Assembly (NCBI GenBank): GCA_016290315.1
Contig: JAEETK010000002.1
Location: 1 to 62,365, forward strand
Origin: Candidatus Saccharimonadota bacterium
Lineage (GTDB): Bacteria; Patescibacteriota; Saccharimonadia; Saccharimonadales; Saccharimonadaceae
Direction: 5' to 3'
DNA: 62,365 nt
The first letter of the stretch is position 1, and each line of letters opens with the position of its first letter. The notes under the pieces are model-generated. The model did not search any database and was not told where the DNA came from. It saw only the letters and a program-made list of their open reading frames with translations. The translations under genes and the position numbers were made by a program. Positions 14,782-23,722 of this stretch are shown piece by piece.

Positions 14782-15617
14782 TGAGTGAACGTCGCGGTGG
14801 ACTAATAGCGTCAAAACTAGATGGGATGCGCAAACGCGCAAAGAAAGATGAAAAGTATAAAAAACGCTTGACGATTTTTTGGGCGTTGGCGATTACGTTA
14901 TGGGTCGGCTTCGTATTCTTCGCGGCGCAGATTGTGGTGTTTTTGATTGCGCGCATACTTATTAATGCAGTTAACTGGCCAATAAATGAGAATGTGGCGC
15001 AGACGGTATGCATGGTGATTTCTTATGCGCTAGCGTTAGGAGTGCTTATATTGGTGGCAAAAAAGATTTTTAGTGCTCAGGTTACGCGCGATAGTTTGGG
15101 CTTGCGCGGTTTACCTACTTGGACGGATATATTGTTGTCGCCGGTGGGGTACATCGTGTCCTTGTTGGGTGCGGTTGCGATAGTATATGTGATGCAATTA
15201 ATTTTGCCGGTAGTGAATTGGTCGGAGACGCAAGATGTTGGTTTTAATAATGTCGTATCGTCGATGGACCGAATTATTACTTTTGTAGCTTTGGTGATTT
15301 TGGCGCCATTAATGGAAGAATTGATATTTCGCGGATACCTTTATAGCCGCCTGCGCGGGAAGATGAGCGCATTGCCGGCAATAATCTTGGTGTCCGTATT
15401 GTTTGGCGTTATGCATGGACAATGGAACGTGGGGATTGTAGTTGGCGTGATGAGTGTAGTTTTATGTATAGCGCGCGAGATGACGGGTACTATATATGCG
15501 GGCATATTGATGCACATGATTCGCAATGGCATAGCGTTTTATATGCTTTATGTTAATCCGATGGGGTTGGCTGGATTTGGGGCAGTGGTGCCAGTGCTGC
15601 TACCATTCTTGGTATAA
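14781..15617 (+). CDS. CPBP-family intramembrane glutamic protease
   Basis: 278 aa with about seven hydrophobic helices. The CPBP/ABI motifs are visible: 'EELIFRGYLYSRL' (catalytic Glu pair and FRG), 'SVLFGVMHGQW' (second motif His) and 'AGILMHMIRNG' (third His, N). This family cuts or modifies membrane proteins; relatives act in bacteriocin immunity. It is coupled to rseP by a 1-base overlap, so the two membrane proteases are co-expressed. The stop codon lies within the TATAAT that serves mutM. Confidence 0.9.
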   Translation: MSERRGGLIASKLDGMRKRAKKDEKYKKRLTIFWALAITLWVGFVFFAAQIVVFLIARILINAVNWPINENVAQTVCMVISYALALGVLILVAKKIFSAQVTRDSLGLRGLPTWTDILLSPVGYIVSLLGAVAIVYVMQLILPVVNWSETQDVGFNNVVSSMDRIITFVALVILAPLMEELIFRGYLYSRLRGKMSALPAIILVSVLFGVMHGQWNVGIVVGVMSVVLCIAREMTGTIYAGILMHMIRNGIAFYMLYVNPMGLAGFGAVVPVLLPFLV

Positions 15618-15618
15618 T
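15613..15618 (+). promoter_or_regulatory. -10 box of leaderless mutM, overlapping the upstream stop
   Basis: TATAAT ends 7 bases before the mutM ATG at 15626. The TAA stop of the CPBP gene is 15615-15617, inside the box. No Shine-Dalgarno. Confidence 0.7.
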
Positions 15619-15625
15619 AGGTTAT

Positions 15626-16474
15626 ATGCCGGAGTTGCCAGAAGTAGAGACTATTAGGCGTGGGCTGGATAAGTTCATTTTGAATCAGACGATTCAAGAA
15701 GTGCATGTTTTGTGCGAAAAGAGTTTTCGAGGTAACAAAAAATGGCTATTAGGGCAAAAGATTATTAAGATAGATCGTCGGGGCAAAGCTTTGCTGATTC
15801 AACTCGAGAACAATATGTGGATGATGGTGCATTTACGCATGACTGGTCAGATGATTTTTGTGGGTGATGAAAAGTTTGCGGCTGGACATCCGGATGGCGG
15901 TTTTACGGAGAAGATGCCAGGGCGACATACGCGCGTGTATTTTGATTTTACAAATGGCACGCACTTATATTTTAATGATCAACGTAAGTTTGGTTTTATA
16001 GCTGTGCTAGATGAGTTGGGGCTGCATGAGGACAAATTCTTGAATAAACTAGCACCAGAACCGTGGGATATGAAACCCGATGATTTTTGGACTATGCTAC
16101 AGCGTCATAAAGCGGCGCCAATTAAGGCGGTAATACTTGATCAGGGTAATATTGCGGGAGTGGGGAATATTTATGCGGATGAAGGGTGTTTTTATGCGAA
16201 GATTTTGCCTTGGCGAAGATGCGACAGTCTTGACCGCGATGAGGCAGATTTACTGCTAAGGGGGCTTTGCGAAGTGATGCAGGCCTCGATTGACAGTGGC
16301 GGTTCGACAATGAAAGATTACGTACGCGCAGATGGTACGAAGGGAAGTTATCTGGAGAAATTTGCGCAGGTATTTCGTCGTGAGGGGCTAGAGTGTCGAC
16401 GTTGTGGCGGGATGATTGAAAAAACACGAGTGGCTGGACGCGGCACGCATTATTGCAAGGGGTGCCAGAAATGA
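15626..16474 (+). CDS. mutM: Formamidopyrimidine-DNA glycosylase
   Basis: 282 aa, full length. It starts PELPEVETIRRGL, where Pro2 is the catalytic nucleophile and Glu3 the acid. 'RRGKALLIQL' carries the beta-clamp lysine and 'GVGNIYADE' the helix-two-turn-helix. The last 26 residues are the zinc finger (CRRC...CKGC). It removes 8-oxoguanine and formamidopyrimidines in base excision repair. It overlaps holA by 4 bases (ATGA). Confidence 0.97.
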   Translation: MPELPEVETIRRGLDKFILNQTIQEVHVLCEKSFRGNKKWLLGQKIIKIDRRGKALLIQLENNMWMMVHLRMTGQMIFVGDEKFAAGHPDGGFTEKMPGRHTRVYFDFTNGTHLYFNDQRKFGFIAVLDELGLHEDKFLNKLAPEPWDMKPDDFWTMLQRHKAAPIKAVILDQGNIAGVGNIYADEGCFYAKILPWRRCDSLDRDEADLLLRGLCEVMQASIDSGGSTMKDYVRADGTKGSYLEKFAQVFRREGLECRRCGGMIEKTRVAGRGTHYCKGCQK

Positions 16475-17082
16475 TAAAAATCTTCTATGGCAACGATCGT
16501 CAAAAAGCTCAGGAGGCCGTCAATAAGATTTTGGGGAAGGAATATGAATTAATAGAGGCCGATAGCATTACGTGGGCAGATATGGATTCTATTTTTCGGG
16601 GCACGTCTCTATTTGGCGAGAACCGTAAGATATTATTAAAGGATTTGAGTGAGAACAAAGAATGTTGGGAATCATTTCCAAATTATTTAGATACAACTCA
16701 CGATGTTGTGGTTTGGCTTTCGACATTAGATAAGCGTTCAGTTACATATAAGAACATCTCAAAGAATAAAGCGATTGAGTTTAAGGAATTTGCCGTTGAG
16801 GTAAATGTAGATCGGTTCTTGGCCTTTAAGGTGTTCGATGAGGCTTTTGCGGGGCATGGGGCTAGAGCAGTAAAGATGTGTGAGGAACTTGAGCAGACGA
16901 GTGACGCTTATCTAACAATGGGGGCATTTGTTTCGCAGGCGGGCAAGAAGCTTGAAATAGGAAAGCCGAAAGCCGCAAATGCCATAAAAATACTAGCGAA
17001 GGCTGATTTGGATATGAAAAGTACCGCAGTGGACGGTTGGAAGATACTAAAGATTGCATTATTAAAAATTGCGAGCAAATAA
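16471..17082 (+). CDS. holA: DNA polymerase III delta subunit-like protein (short HolA)
   Basis: 203 aa from the ATG in the ATGA overlap with mutM; the 18 bases earlier reading are rejected. The start 'MIKIFYGNDRQKAQEAVNKIL' and 'IFRGTSLFGENRKILLKDLS' match the N-terminal domain of HolA, the clamp-loader wrench that opens the beta clamp, and 'VVVWLSTLDKRSVTYKNISK' follows. Typical HolA has about 340 aa, so the C-terminal collar domain is shortened. The name is by pattern, with moderate certainty. Confidence 0.68.
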   Translation: MIKIFYGNDRQKAQEAVNKILGKEYELIEADSITWADMDSIFRGTSLFGENRKILLKDLSENKECWESFPNYLDTTHDVVVWLSTLDKRSVTYKNISKNKAIEFKEFAVEVNVDRFLAFKVFDEAFAGHGARAVKMCEELEQTSDAYLTMGAFVSQAGKKLEIGKPKAANAIKILAKADLDMKSTAVDGWKILKIALLKIASK

Positions 17083-17131
17083 ATAATTATTTCTGTTTAT
17101 GCATAAAACTAATGTTTTATATTTTTTCGTG

Positions 17132-17186
17132 TGCTAAAATATTAATAACGTTAGCGTAATGCTTTGATGTAGTTTATATAACGTTA
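17132..17186 (+). promoter_or_regulatory. Promoter and two TAACGTTA palindromes upstream of the giant surface gene
   Basis: TG-C-TAAAAT (17132-17140) is an extended -10. The 8-base palindrome TAACGTTA occurs at 17146-17153, at the predicted transcription start, and at 17179-17186, next to an AGGAGG that has no start codon behind it. The spacing of 33 bases is about three helical turns, as expected for an operator pair. The leader is nearly 100 bases long. Confidence 0.5.
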
Positions 17187-17242
17187 GGAGGTGTAGAGTT
17201 CTTCAAATCTCAACTAGCTGCGAGAGAAATGGAGAATGGTCG

Positions 17243-20200
17243 ATGTTATTCAGGAGGGGTCCTGTAGCATCTCGCGCCAAGGAGCGCAAAACAAAAAGGG
17301 AGAAAAACAACAAACTAGTCCGTATTTTGGTGGCTACGTTCTTGGGAGTTTTTGTCTCTGTTTTTGCATTCAATTCTCTTGCTGAAATTATCACAGACAA
17401 CGATGTCCGCTTGGATGTGGATTCCGAACTCACATATTATCTCAACGTCAAAGAAGATGGTGTTGATGCTTCCGGCATAGAGTCTAGCGACAGCCAAATG
17501 GCAGATATTCGTGGCGGTAGAATAACCGTTACGGATAAACTTCCCGAAGGTCTTATCTTCCAGGGCTTTGTTACTACCTCTGACGGTACCTTTGGTGCCG
17601 TATCCCGTGCAGACAATTCTATCCAATGTTCCGGTAAGGTCGTCGACGACACTAATGAAGCGACGCTAGATGCTGGTACCTGGAACAACGCACATACCGA
17701 ATACTACTATCATGGTCTCCATTATGACGATACAACTCGTACAGTTTCCTTTACGGCCGAGAAGATTAAAGCTGGTTGCCAACTTACGATTGGTATTATT
17801 ACGAAAACTCCAGCAACCGTAGATGATCCAGATACCACACCGGTAGAAACACGTCGAGATTTCTACAACACCGCCTTTGCATCCGAAAAAGACATTACAG
17901 CTATCTCCAATACTGTCCATGCCTGGATAGGTAGTTCTAGTGCCAGAGTATACAAGGTTATGTATAGGTATACAGGAGACATTCCAACTGGTGCGCCGAC
18001 TGTACCAAGCGAGCAATCTTACCCAGCCAACAATGAAGTGGCCGTAAGTATGAATCCAACCCTCGAAGGTTATACTTTCTCTGGCTGGACTACAACTGAC
18101 GCTACGGTAACGGACGGCTCTTTCACGATGCCGGACCAAGACGTAGAGCTAGTCGGCATCTGGACAAAGAATGCGACGGCAACCAAGTACAACGTAACCT
18201 ACGTCATTAATGGCGACAAACCAGCAGATTTCATGCCACCAGCCCAGAAAGAATACGAAGCTGGAGTTAGTGTACCCTTGGATTCTACGGAAGCTAATGC
18301 TGTCATTGATGGTTACCGTTTTAGTGGTTGGAGTACCCAAGACGTAACCCTAAGTGATACCGGCTTCACGATGCCCGCCCAGAATGTTACCATTGTGGGT
18401 AGCTTTGAACGTATTAGCTACAGAGTCTGCTATGAGTTTGAGGGTGCCGTCATTCCGCCTAATGCTAGTTCTATCCTCCCACCATGTGAAACACATTACC
18501 CAGGTGAGACTGTCACAAGAGCTGCTGATCCACAGGCTGATGGCTACGACTTTCTTGGCTGGTACAAGAATGCCACTTTCACTATGCCAGAAGAAAATGT
18601 CACTATCTATGGCGAGTGGATGCGCACAATGGATAAGTTTGCTCCGGCCATCACTAAGACCATCACTAACCCTCAAGACGAATATATGTATGGCGAAACT
18701 GTAAAGTTTAAGATTATTGTTACTAACCCAGAATCCTTTGCTATTACTGATGTTTACCTCCAAGAAGAACTAGATGGCGCAGTCTTTACGGCTCCAAACG
18801 ACAGCAGCTACACGGTCAAGACTAGCACTATAGCCTTTATCCCTACCATTGCCGCAAACTCCAGCATAGACGTCTATGCCGAATACAAAGTAACCGAAAA
18901 CGTTGCCCAAACTCTCACCAACATCGTTGAACTTACTGGCGCTTTGGCAGAAGACCACATTCTAGACACTGACCAAGAATACAAAGCTACTGTAGATTTC
19001 GACACTATTCCTGAGTCTGTACCGATTACAGGCGTTATCTTCAATGCTTTGCCATATGTGGGGATGGTAATATTAGGGATTGTCATTATTATCATTGGAA
19101 CGGTACTGTCTCGCAAGATAACAAACTCAATAGCAAAGTTAACACACTCTCGTAGCTTTGAGATTAATAAAAGGATACTTAAATATTCCATCCCATGTTT
19201 TGCCATGATTGGCATAATACTAGGTGGCATTATTGCTAAGAGTGTTTCGGCAGTAAACTATACAGAAGTAATTAAGTCCGTAGAACTCACTTCGCAACAC
19301 ACAAGCTACACTAATAATGCGCCTGGTTCTTGGAATGTAGAGAAGAGTGCAGAATGGATTGAGGCAGGCAAAGCCAGAATTACCTTTAACGTAGACACAG
19401 TAGCTAATAATAAAGACAACACATATCTAGATCTCGTGATGGTAATAGACAATTCTGGTTCAATGAGTGGCGAAAAGATTACACAAGTTAAACATGACGC
19501 TATAGAACTAATTGAAAGTGTTCTCTCCGACAGCAATAACCGTATAGGACTCGTAAGCTTTGGCTCTAGCGCTTCAAGGCTAAGTAACTTAACGACCGAT
19601 AAAACTGCCCTTATAGATTTGGTTAATGGCTTAAGGCCTGCGGGTAGTACTAATTACTACGATGGTTTCAAAAAAGCTGAAGAAGCTCTCGAAGGTTACC
19701 AGAAACAAAACAACCGCGAACTTATTATGTTGTTCCTAACTGACGGCTATCCAAATGAGCAAACACCAAATGAAATTCCTGAATACCAAGCCCTCAAGGC
19801 AAAATACCCATATATGACCATTAATGGTATTCAATACGAAATGGGCGATGAAGTACTTGATCCAATTAAAGATGTTTCAGATAACCAATTCATTGCCAAT
19901 ATGGATTCATTGAATAACGTGCTCTTTGAAGCCTCTATTATTCCGTATGTTTACAATAACTTCACATTAGTGGATTACATTAATGACGAATATTGGGATG
20001 TAGATAGCATAGATAATATTGAAGCAACAATAGGCGAAACTGCTCTAACCCATAATGGTAATACGCCAGTCGTAACTTGGACAATGAATGAAGTACTCAT
20101 ATCTGGTCAATCCGCAAAACTTACCATAGACATTACACTTAAGAATGCTGGCGCTATAGCAGACGGCACTTTCTTGCCGACCAATGATCATGAAGCTATC

Positions 20201-22168
20201 CAAAGTAGTCTACCTGAAACACCAGACGAAAACATCACAAGTGAACTAACGCCAGTATTAAGGTCTAGTTACAAAGTGACTTACGAGCCAAATCTACCAA
20301 GTGCTTGCTCTACATATGAAGGGACTCTACCGGCAGAACAAAATTATCTGCCACTCTCTGTAGTGGGGAAGTCTAGTGATACCATTTCTTGTGATGGCTA
20401 TAACTTTAATGGTTGGGAGATAGCTGAAGGCGACCCGAAGATTCTAAATGATGATTACTTCAAGATCATGGACGATGACGTAATTCTTCGTGCCACTTGG
20501 ACTAAGCCTTCTATCTCTAAGAGCATGGATGGGGAAGTGGAGGAAGAGGCAGTGGCAACGCTTGATACGGGGCGAAGCATTAATGCCGCCTTGAAGAAAT
20601 TATCTGGCCAAAGTGGCGCAACACATACCACAACGAATACTACTATTACAGCAGTTAAGTCTGCTACCTCCATGCCTGTCTCGCAACAAGCTAACGTCTC
20701 AATAATCTCTACATCTAGCTCTCCAGTTCCGGTTTACGCCTGGTTTGATGATACTGATGGATCAATTTATATCTATTCTGAGGCTGATGTTATTCAGGGC
20801 AATAGTGACATGAGCTATATATTCTATAACGCCTCTAGTCTCGCCAACATCGATGCCTTAGCTAATTGGGATACCTCAAGCGTAACTAACATGAGCTTTA
20901 TGTTCCAAAACGCCTCCAGCCTCACCAGCATCGATGCCTTAGCTGATTGGGATACCTCAAGCGTAACTAACATGAGCTATATGTTCTTTAGCGCCTCCAG
21001 CCTTACCGATATCGATGCCTTAGCTAATTGGAATACCTCAAAGGTAACGAATATGGCCTCTATATTTAACAGCACCTCCAGTCTTACCAACATCGATGCC
21101 TTAGAGAAATGGAACACCTCAAGCGTAACGGATATGAGTCTTATGTTTAACCGCGCCTCTAGTCTCGCCAACATCGATGCCTTAGCTAATTGGGATACTT
21201 CAAGCGTAACGAGCATGAGCTCTATGTTCCAAAACGCCTCCAGCCTCACCAACATCGATGCCTTAGCTGATTGGGGTACCTCAAGCGTGACGAGTATGTT
21301 TGGTATGCTTTGTGGCGCCTCTAAACTTACCGATATATCTGGCACAGCTAACTGGGACACCTCTAACGTAACGAATATGAGCCAAATATTTAACGGCGCC
21401 TCCAGTCTCACCGGTATCGACGCCTTAGCTAATTGGGATACCTCAAAGGTAACGAATATGAGTTTTATGTTCTATGGCACCTCCAGCCTCACCAGCATTG
21501 ATGCTTTAGCTAACTGGGATACCTCAAAGGTAACGGATATGGGCGGTATGTTCTATAACGCCTCCAGTCTCACCGGTATCGACGCCTTAGCTAATTGGGA
21601 TACCTCAAAGGTAACGAATATGGACTCTATATTTAACCGCGCCTCTAGTCTCGCCAACATCGATGCCTTAGCTAATTGGGATACTTCAAGCGTAACGAAC
21701 ATGAGCTATATGTTCCAAAACGCCTCCAGCCTCACCAATATTGATGCTCTAGCTAACTGGAACGCCTCAAAGGTAACGAACATGAGCTATATGTTCCAAA
21801 ACGCCTCCAGCCTCACCAATATTGATGCCTTAGCGAGCTGGGATACCTCAAGCGTGACGAATATGGGCTCTGTGTTTCGTGACGTCTCCAGCCTCACCAA
21901 TATCGACGCCTTAGCTAATTGGGATACTTCAAGCGTAACGAACATGAGCTCTATGTTCCGTGGCGTCCCTAGTCTCACTAACATTGATGCTTTAGGGGAA
22001 TGGAACACCTCAAACGTAACGGATATGCGCTATATGTTCCGAGACGATGGACAAATTACTTCGCTTCGGCCAATCTTTAATTGGACGGTTCGGAGCACTG
22101 CTAAGATGTCGGGCATGTTTTCTGGCATTCCGTCATCCGTAGTGCGACCAGATTGGTACAAAGGCTAA
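17243..22168 (+). CDS. Giant fused surface protein: SHIRT/DUF11 half, membrane hairpin, VWA and DUF285 repeats
   Basis: 1641 aa. Half 1: N-terminal signal helix (about 28-47), a beta region, three SHIRT-like/InlB-like repeats (about 233-445, 'YTFSGW', 'YRFSGW', 'YDFLGW') and a DUF11-like domain. It ends in VPITG at 593-597 plus a hydrophobic helix and basic residues, which is a complete sorting-signal tail. Half 2: a second signal-like helix (about 645-670, ending 'AKSVSA') and a von Willebrand A domain with MIDAS D736-x-S738-x-S740. Another SHIRT-like repeat and fifteen DUF285 units follow. There is no C-terminal anchor. The basic loop between the two helices would be cytosolic, leaving both halves outside. 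GGAG lies 8 bases before the ATG. Confidence 0.88.
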   Translation: MLFRRGPVASRAKERKTKREKNNKLVRILVATFLGVFVSVFAFNSLAEIITDNDVRLDVDSELTYYLNVKEDGVDASGIESSDSQMADIRGGRITVTDKLPEGLIFQGFVTTSDGTFGAVSRADNSIQCSGKVVDDTNEATLDAGTWNNAHTEYYYHGLHYDDTTRTVSFTAEKIKAGCQLTIGIITKTPATVDDPDTTPVETRRDFYNTAFASEKDITAISNTVHAWIGSSSARVYKVMYRYTGDIPTGAPTVPSEQSYPANNEVAVSMNPTLEGYTFSGWTTTDATVTDGSFTMPDQDVELVGIWTKNATATKYNVTYVINGDKPADFMPPAQKEYEAGVSVPLDSTEANAVIDGYRFSGWSTQDVTLSDTGFTMPAQNVTIVGSFERISYRVCYEFEGAVIPPNASSILPPCETHYPGETVTRAADPQADGYDFLGWYKNATFTMPEENVTIYGEWMRTMDKFAPAITKTITNPQDEYMYGETVKFKIIVTNPESFAITDVYLQEELDGAVFTAPNDSSYTVKTSTIAFIPTIAANSSIDVYAEYKVTENVAQTLTNIVELTGALAEDHILDTDQEYKATVDFDTIPESVPITGVIFNALPYVGMVILGIVIIIIGTVLSRKITNSIAKLTHSRSFEINKRILKYSIPCFAMIGIILGGIIAKSVSAVNYTEVIKSVELTSQHTSYTNNAPGSWNVEKSAEWIEAGKARITFNVDTVANNKDNTYLDLVMVIDNSGSMSGEKITQVKHDAIELIESVLSDSNNRIGLVSFGSSASRLSNLTTDKTALIDLVNGLRPAGSTNYYDGFKKAEEALEGYQKQNNRELIMLFLTDGYPNEQTPNEIPEYQALKAKYPYMTINGIQYEMGDEVLDPIKDVSDNQFIANMDSLNNVLFEASIIPYVYNNFTLVDYINDEYWDVDSIDNIEATIGETALTHNGNTPVVTWTMNEVLISGQSAKLTIDITLKNAGAIADGTFLPTNDHEAIQSSLPETPDENITSELTPVLRSSYKVTYEPNLPSACSTYEGTLPAEQNYLPLSVVGKSSDTISCDGYNFNGWEIAEGDPKILNDDYFKIMDDDVILRATWTKPSISKSMDGEVEEEAVATLDTGRSINAALKKLSGQSGATHTTTNTTITAVKSATSMPVSQQANVSIISTSSSPVPVYAWFDDTDGSIYIYSEADVIQGNSDMSYIFYNASSLANIDALANWDTSSVTNMSFMFQNASSLTSIDALADWDTSSVTNMSYMFFSASSLTDIDALANWNTSKVTNMASIFNSTSSLTNIDALEKWNTSSVTDMSLMFNRASSLANIDALANWDTSSVTSMSSMFQNASSLTNIDALADWGTSSVTSMFGMLCGASKLTDISGTANWDTSNVTNMSQIFNGASSLTGIDALANWDTSKVTNMSFMFYGTSSLTSIDALANWDTSKVTDMGGMFYNASSLTGIDALANWDTSKVTNMDSIFNRASSLANIDALANWDTSSVTNMSYMFQNASSLTNIDALANWNASKVTNMSYMFQNASSLTNIDALASWDTSSVTNMGSVFRDVSSLTNIDALANWDTSSVTNMSSMFRGVPSLTNIDALGEWNTSNVTDMRYMFRDDGQITSLRPIFNWTVRSTAKMSGMFSGIPSSVVRPDWYKG
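20810..22060 (+). repeat. Fifteen tandem 81-bp DUF285 (BspA-type) repeats
   Basis: Units of 27 codons with the core ASSLTNIDALANWDTSSVTN and MSYMF. Fifteen SSL-x-x-IDAL-type cores can be counted; copy 7 is the most divergent (SKLTDISGT). DUF285/BspA-type repeats are found in adhesins of Mycoplasma, Treponema and Lactobacillus. The DNA identity between units is high in places, so slippage or recombination can change the copy number. Confidence 0.92.
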
Positions 22169-22261
22169 AAAATGCACCATAGGGAGGGCTGGTCGGTGCT
22201 ACGCTAGGGTGCAGTGCAATGCTATACGAGATGCTATATTTGTCTAATTCTTAACAAATAC

Positions 22262-22296
22262 AAAAAACACCTCTCGTTAAGAGGGGTGTTTTTTTG
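22262..22296. terminator. Bidirectional terminator between the surface gene and rpmA
   Basis: ACACCTCTC / GAGGGGTGT with a GTTAA loop, A run before and T run after, so it can work on both strands for the convergent genes. Confidence 0.85.
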
Positions 22297-22306
22297 ATAG
22301 ATGAAT

Positions 22307-22585
22307 TTAAGCAGCGTGTACTTCGACGCGAGTGCGTGGCACGCTTTTGCCAGAGAAGTGATTCTTCTTGGTCTTTACGAAAACAACTTTACCATCGATG
22401 GCTGCATGAATGGTGAAATTGCGGCTCATGAAGGTGCCGGGACCGGCAATCTTCGTAGCGCCAGTTTGACGAACGAGAACTTCGCCAGTTTTTACTTGCT
22501 GGCCACCAAAACGCTTGACGCCAAGTCGTTGGCCGGCATTGTTGTGTAGGTTTTTGCTGGTACCGCCAGCTTTGACATGTGACAT
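22307..22585 (-). CDS. rpmA: 50S ribosomal protein bL27
   Basis: 92 aa. 'SHVKAGGTSKNLHNNAGQRLGVKRFGGQQVKTGEVLVRQ' is the bL27 signature whose N-terminus reaches the peptidyl-transferase centre. There is no N-terminal extension of the Firmicutes type that needs Prp cleavage. It is not next to rplU, which is unusual. AAGGA lies about 10 bases before the start, and the Trm11-like gene ends 1 base upstream, so both may share one transcript. Confidence 0.95.
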   Translation of the reverse strand: MSHVKAGGTSKNLHNNAGQRLGVKRFGGQQVKTGEVLVRQTGATKIAGPGTFMSRNFTIHAAIDGKVVFVKTKKNHFSGKSVPRTRVEVHAA

Positions 22586-22586
22586 A

Positions 22587-23720
22587 CTACTTTTTCCTTA
22601 ATACTATTATTTGACGCGCAACGATTTGATCCTCTCGGTAATATAAGAGGTCATCGTAAGACGCATAACGATACTTTATGGCATTATACCCCAGCTTGTC
22701 GATTTCGTCAAGGATATTCACCCCTGAATATGAGCCGTCTGGCCGTTTCCAGGAAGGAGTAGCTAAGGCAAGTTGAGTGCCTGCAGAGATTTGGCTACCG
22801 ATATTTTTAAGAAAGCCAACTAAAAGCATTTTGGCGTCTTGTTGAAGCTGCTTAAGCTTGATTTCGGCCGGCGGAGCGGAAAGCGGATGGCCGAGGTATA
22901 TTTCGGAGGCGATATAATCTGGTCTTGTGGCTTTCCATTGATGGTCGGTGGCGTCGCCAGCTTCGAGATAGAGCTTTGGCGCATTGGATTTCTGGAGGCG
23001 CGGAGTGCGACTGGCGATCCAATCAAGGTTTTTCTGTGAATATTGAATCATTTTTTCGGATAGATCGGTGCCATAGGCGGAGTAACCCATCAAAACTGAT
23101 TCTTGGAGAATCACGCCAGTACCACAAAATGGATCAAGTATGGTGCCAGATTTGGCGCCAGTAGTAGCGAGATTGATAAGAATCTGGGCAAGTTTGGGCG
23201 GGAGCATGCCAACAAAAGCGTCGCGGGCGGGGCGAGCTTGGTCGCGTTTGGCATATGCGGTAATGTTTTGAGTGCCAATAGAAATGCCAGTATACTTGCT
23301 GAATTTGACGATTTCGATGTGATTGGTTTTTTCGCCAAGTTGGTTGTGATGAGAGGCGGCAGATGTGAGAATGGGAGATTTGCCGTTCGGTACAAGGCGG
23401 ACGTTGCGGCCGTGACGTTTTAGCATATTCTTGTATTTAAGAGCGAGCTCCCAGGTTTTGCGAGGGTTGGCGTGTTCGGAATAATCCGAAATGCCAAGAG
23501 TAATTTTTCCATCGGGTAGTTTGGACAAGAAATCTTGGATAGGTTCGTCAAGAATCTGTGCCGCCTTGATAGTTCCACCTAGACGATTGAGCGGGATTGA
23601 ATGCGCGGTGACTAGTGCGAGTTGTGGCGCGATGTGTTTAACTTTGCTGCTCGAAAAAATCGCCTCGAGCTCGGCGAGGGATATTTTTGGTTCGCGTCCT
23701 AGTACCAAAAGGAAAGTCAT
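22587..23720 (-). CDS. Trm11/TrmG10-like SAM-dependent RNA methyltransferase
   Basis: 377 aa. An N-terminal THUMP/ferredoxin-like half ('LGREPKISLAELEAIF') precedes a Rossmann methyltransferase with 'TILDPFCGTGVILQESVLMGYSAYGTDLSEKMI' (SAM-binding motifs I-II). Members methylate guanosine N2 in tRNA. The catalytic motif IV, normally DPPYG, is replaced by 'SEIYLGHPL', as in a divergent subgroup, so target and activity are uncertain. The start lies 19 bases from the divergent start at 23740 and has no Shine-Dalgarno; an extended -10 (TG-C-TACAAT, complement of 23730-23735) predicts an almost leaderless transcript. Confidence 0.82.
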   Translation of the reverse strand: MTFLLVLGREPKISLAELEAIFSSSKVKHIAPQLALVTAHSIPLNRLGGTIKAAQILDEPIQDFLSKLPDGKITLGISDYSEHANPRKTWELALKYKNMLKRHGRNVRLVPNGKSPILTSAASHHNQLGEKTNHIEIVKFSKYTGISIGTQNITAYAKRDQARPARDAFVGMLPPKLAQILINLATTGAKSGTILDPFCGTGVILQESVLMGYSAYGTDLSEKMIQYSQKNLDWIASRTPRLQKSNAPKLYLEAGDATDHQWKATRPDYIASEIYLGHPLSAPPAEIKLKQLQQDAKMLLVGFLKNIGSQISAGTQLALATPSWKRPDGSYSGVNILDEIDKLGYNAIKYRYASYDDLLYYREDQIVARQIIVLRKK

Positions 23721-23722
23721 TG

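Noticed and set aside
20810-22060. Regular repeats that could suggest a CRISPR array
   Set aside because: The period is 81 bases with no unique spacers, and the repeats are in frame and encode DUF285 units.
22301-22549. Plus-strand ORF over rpmA
   Set aside because: It is the antisense shadow of bL27, which is certain.
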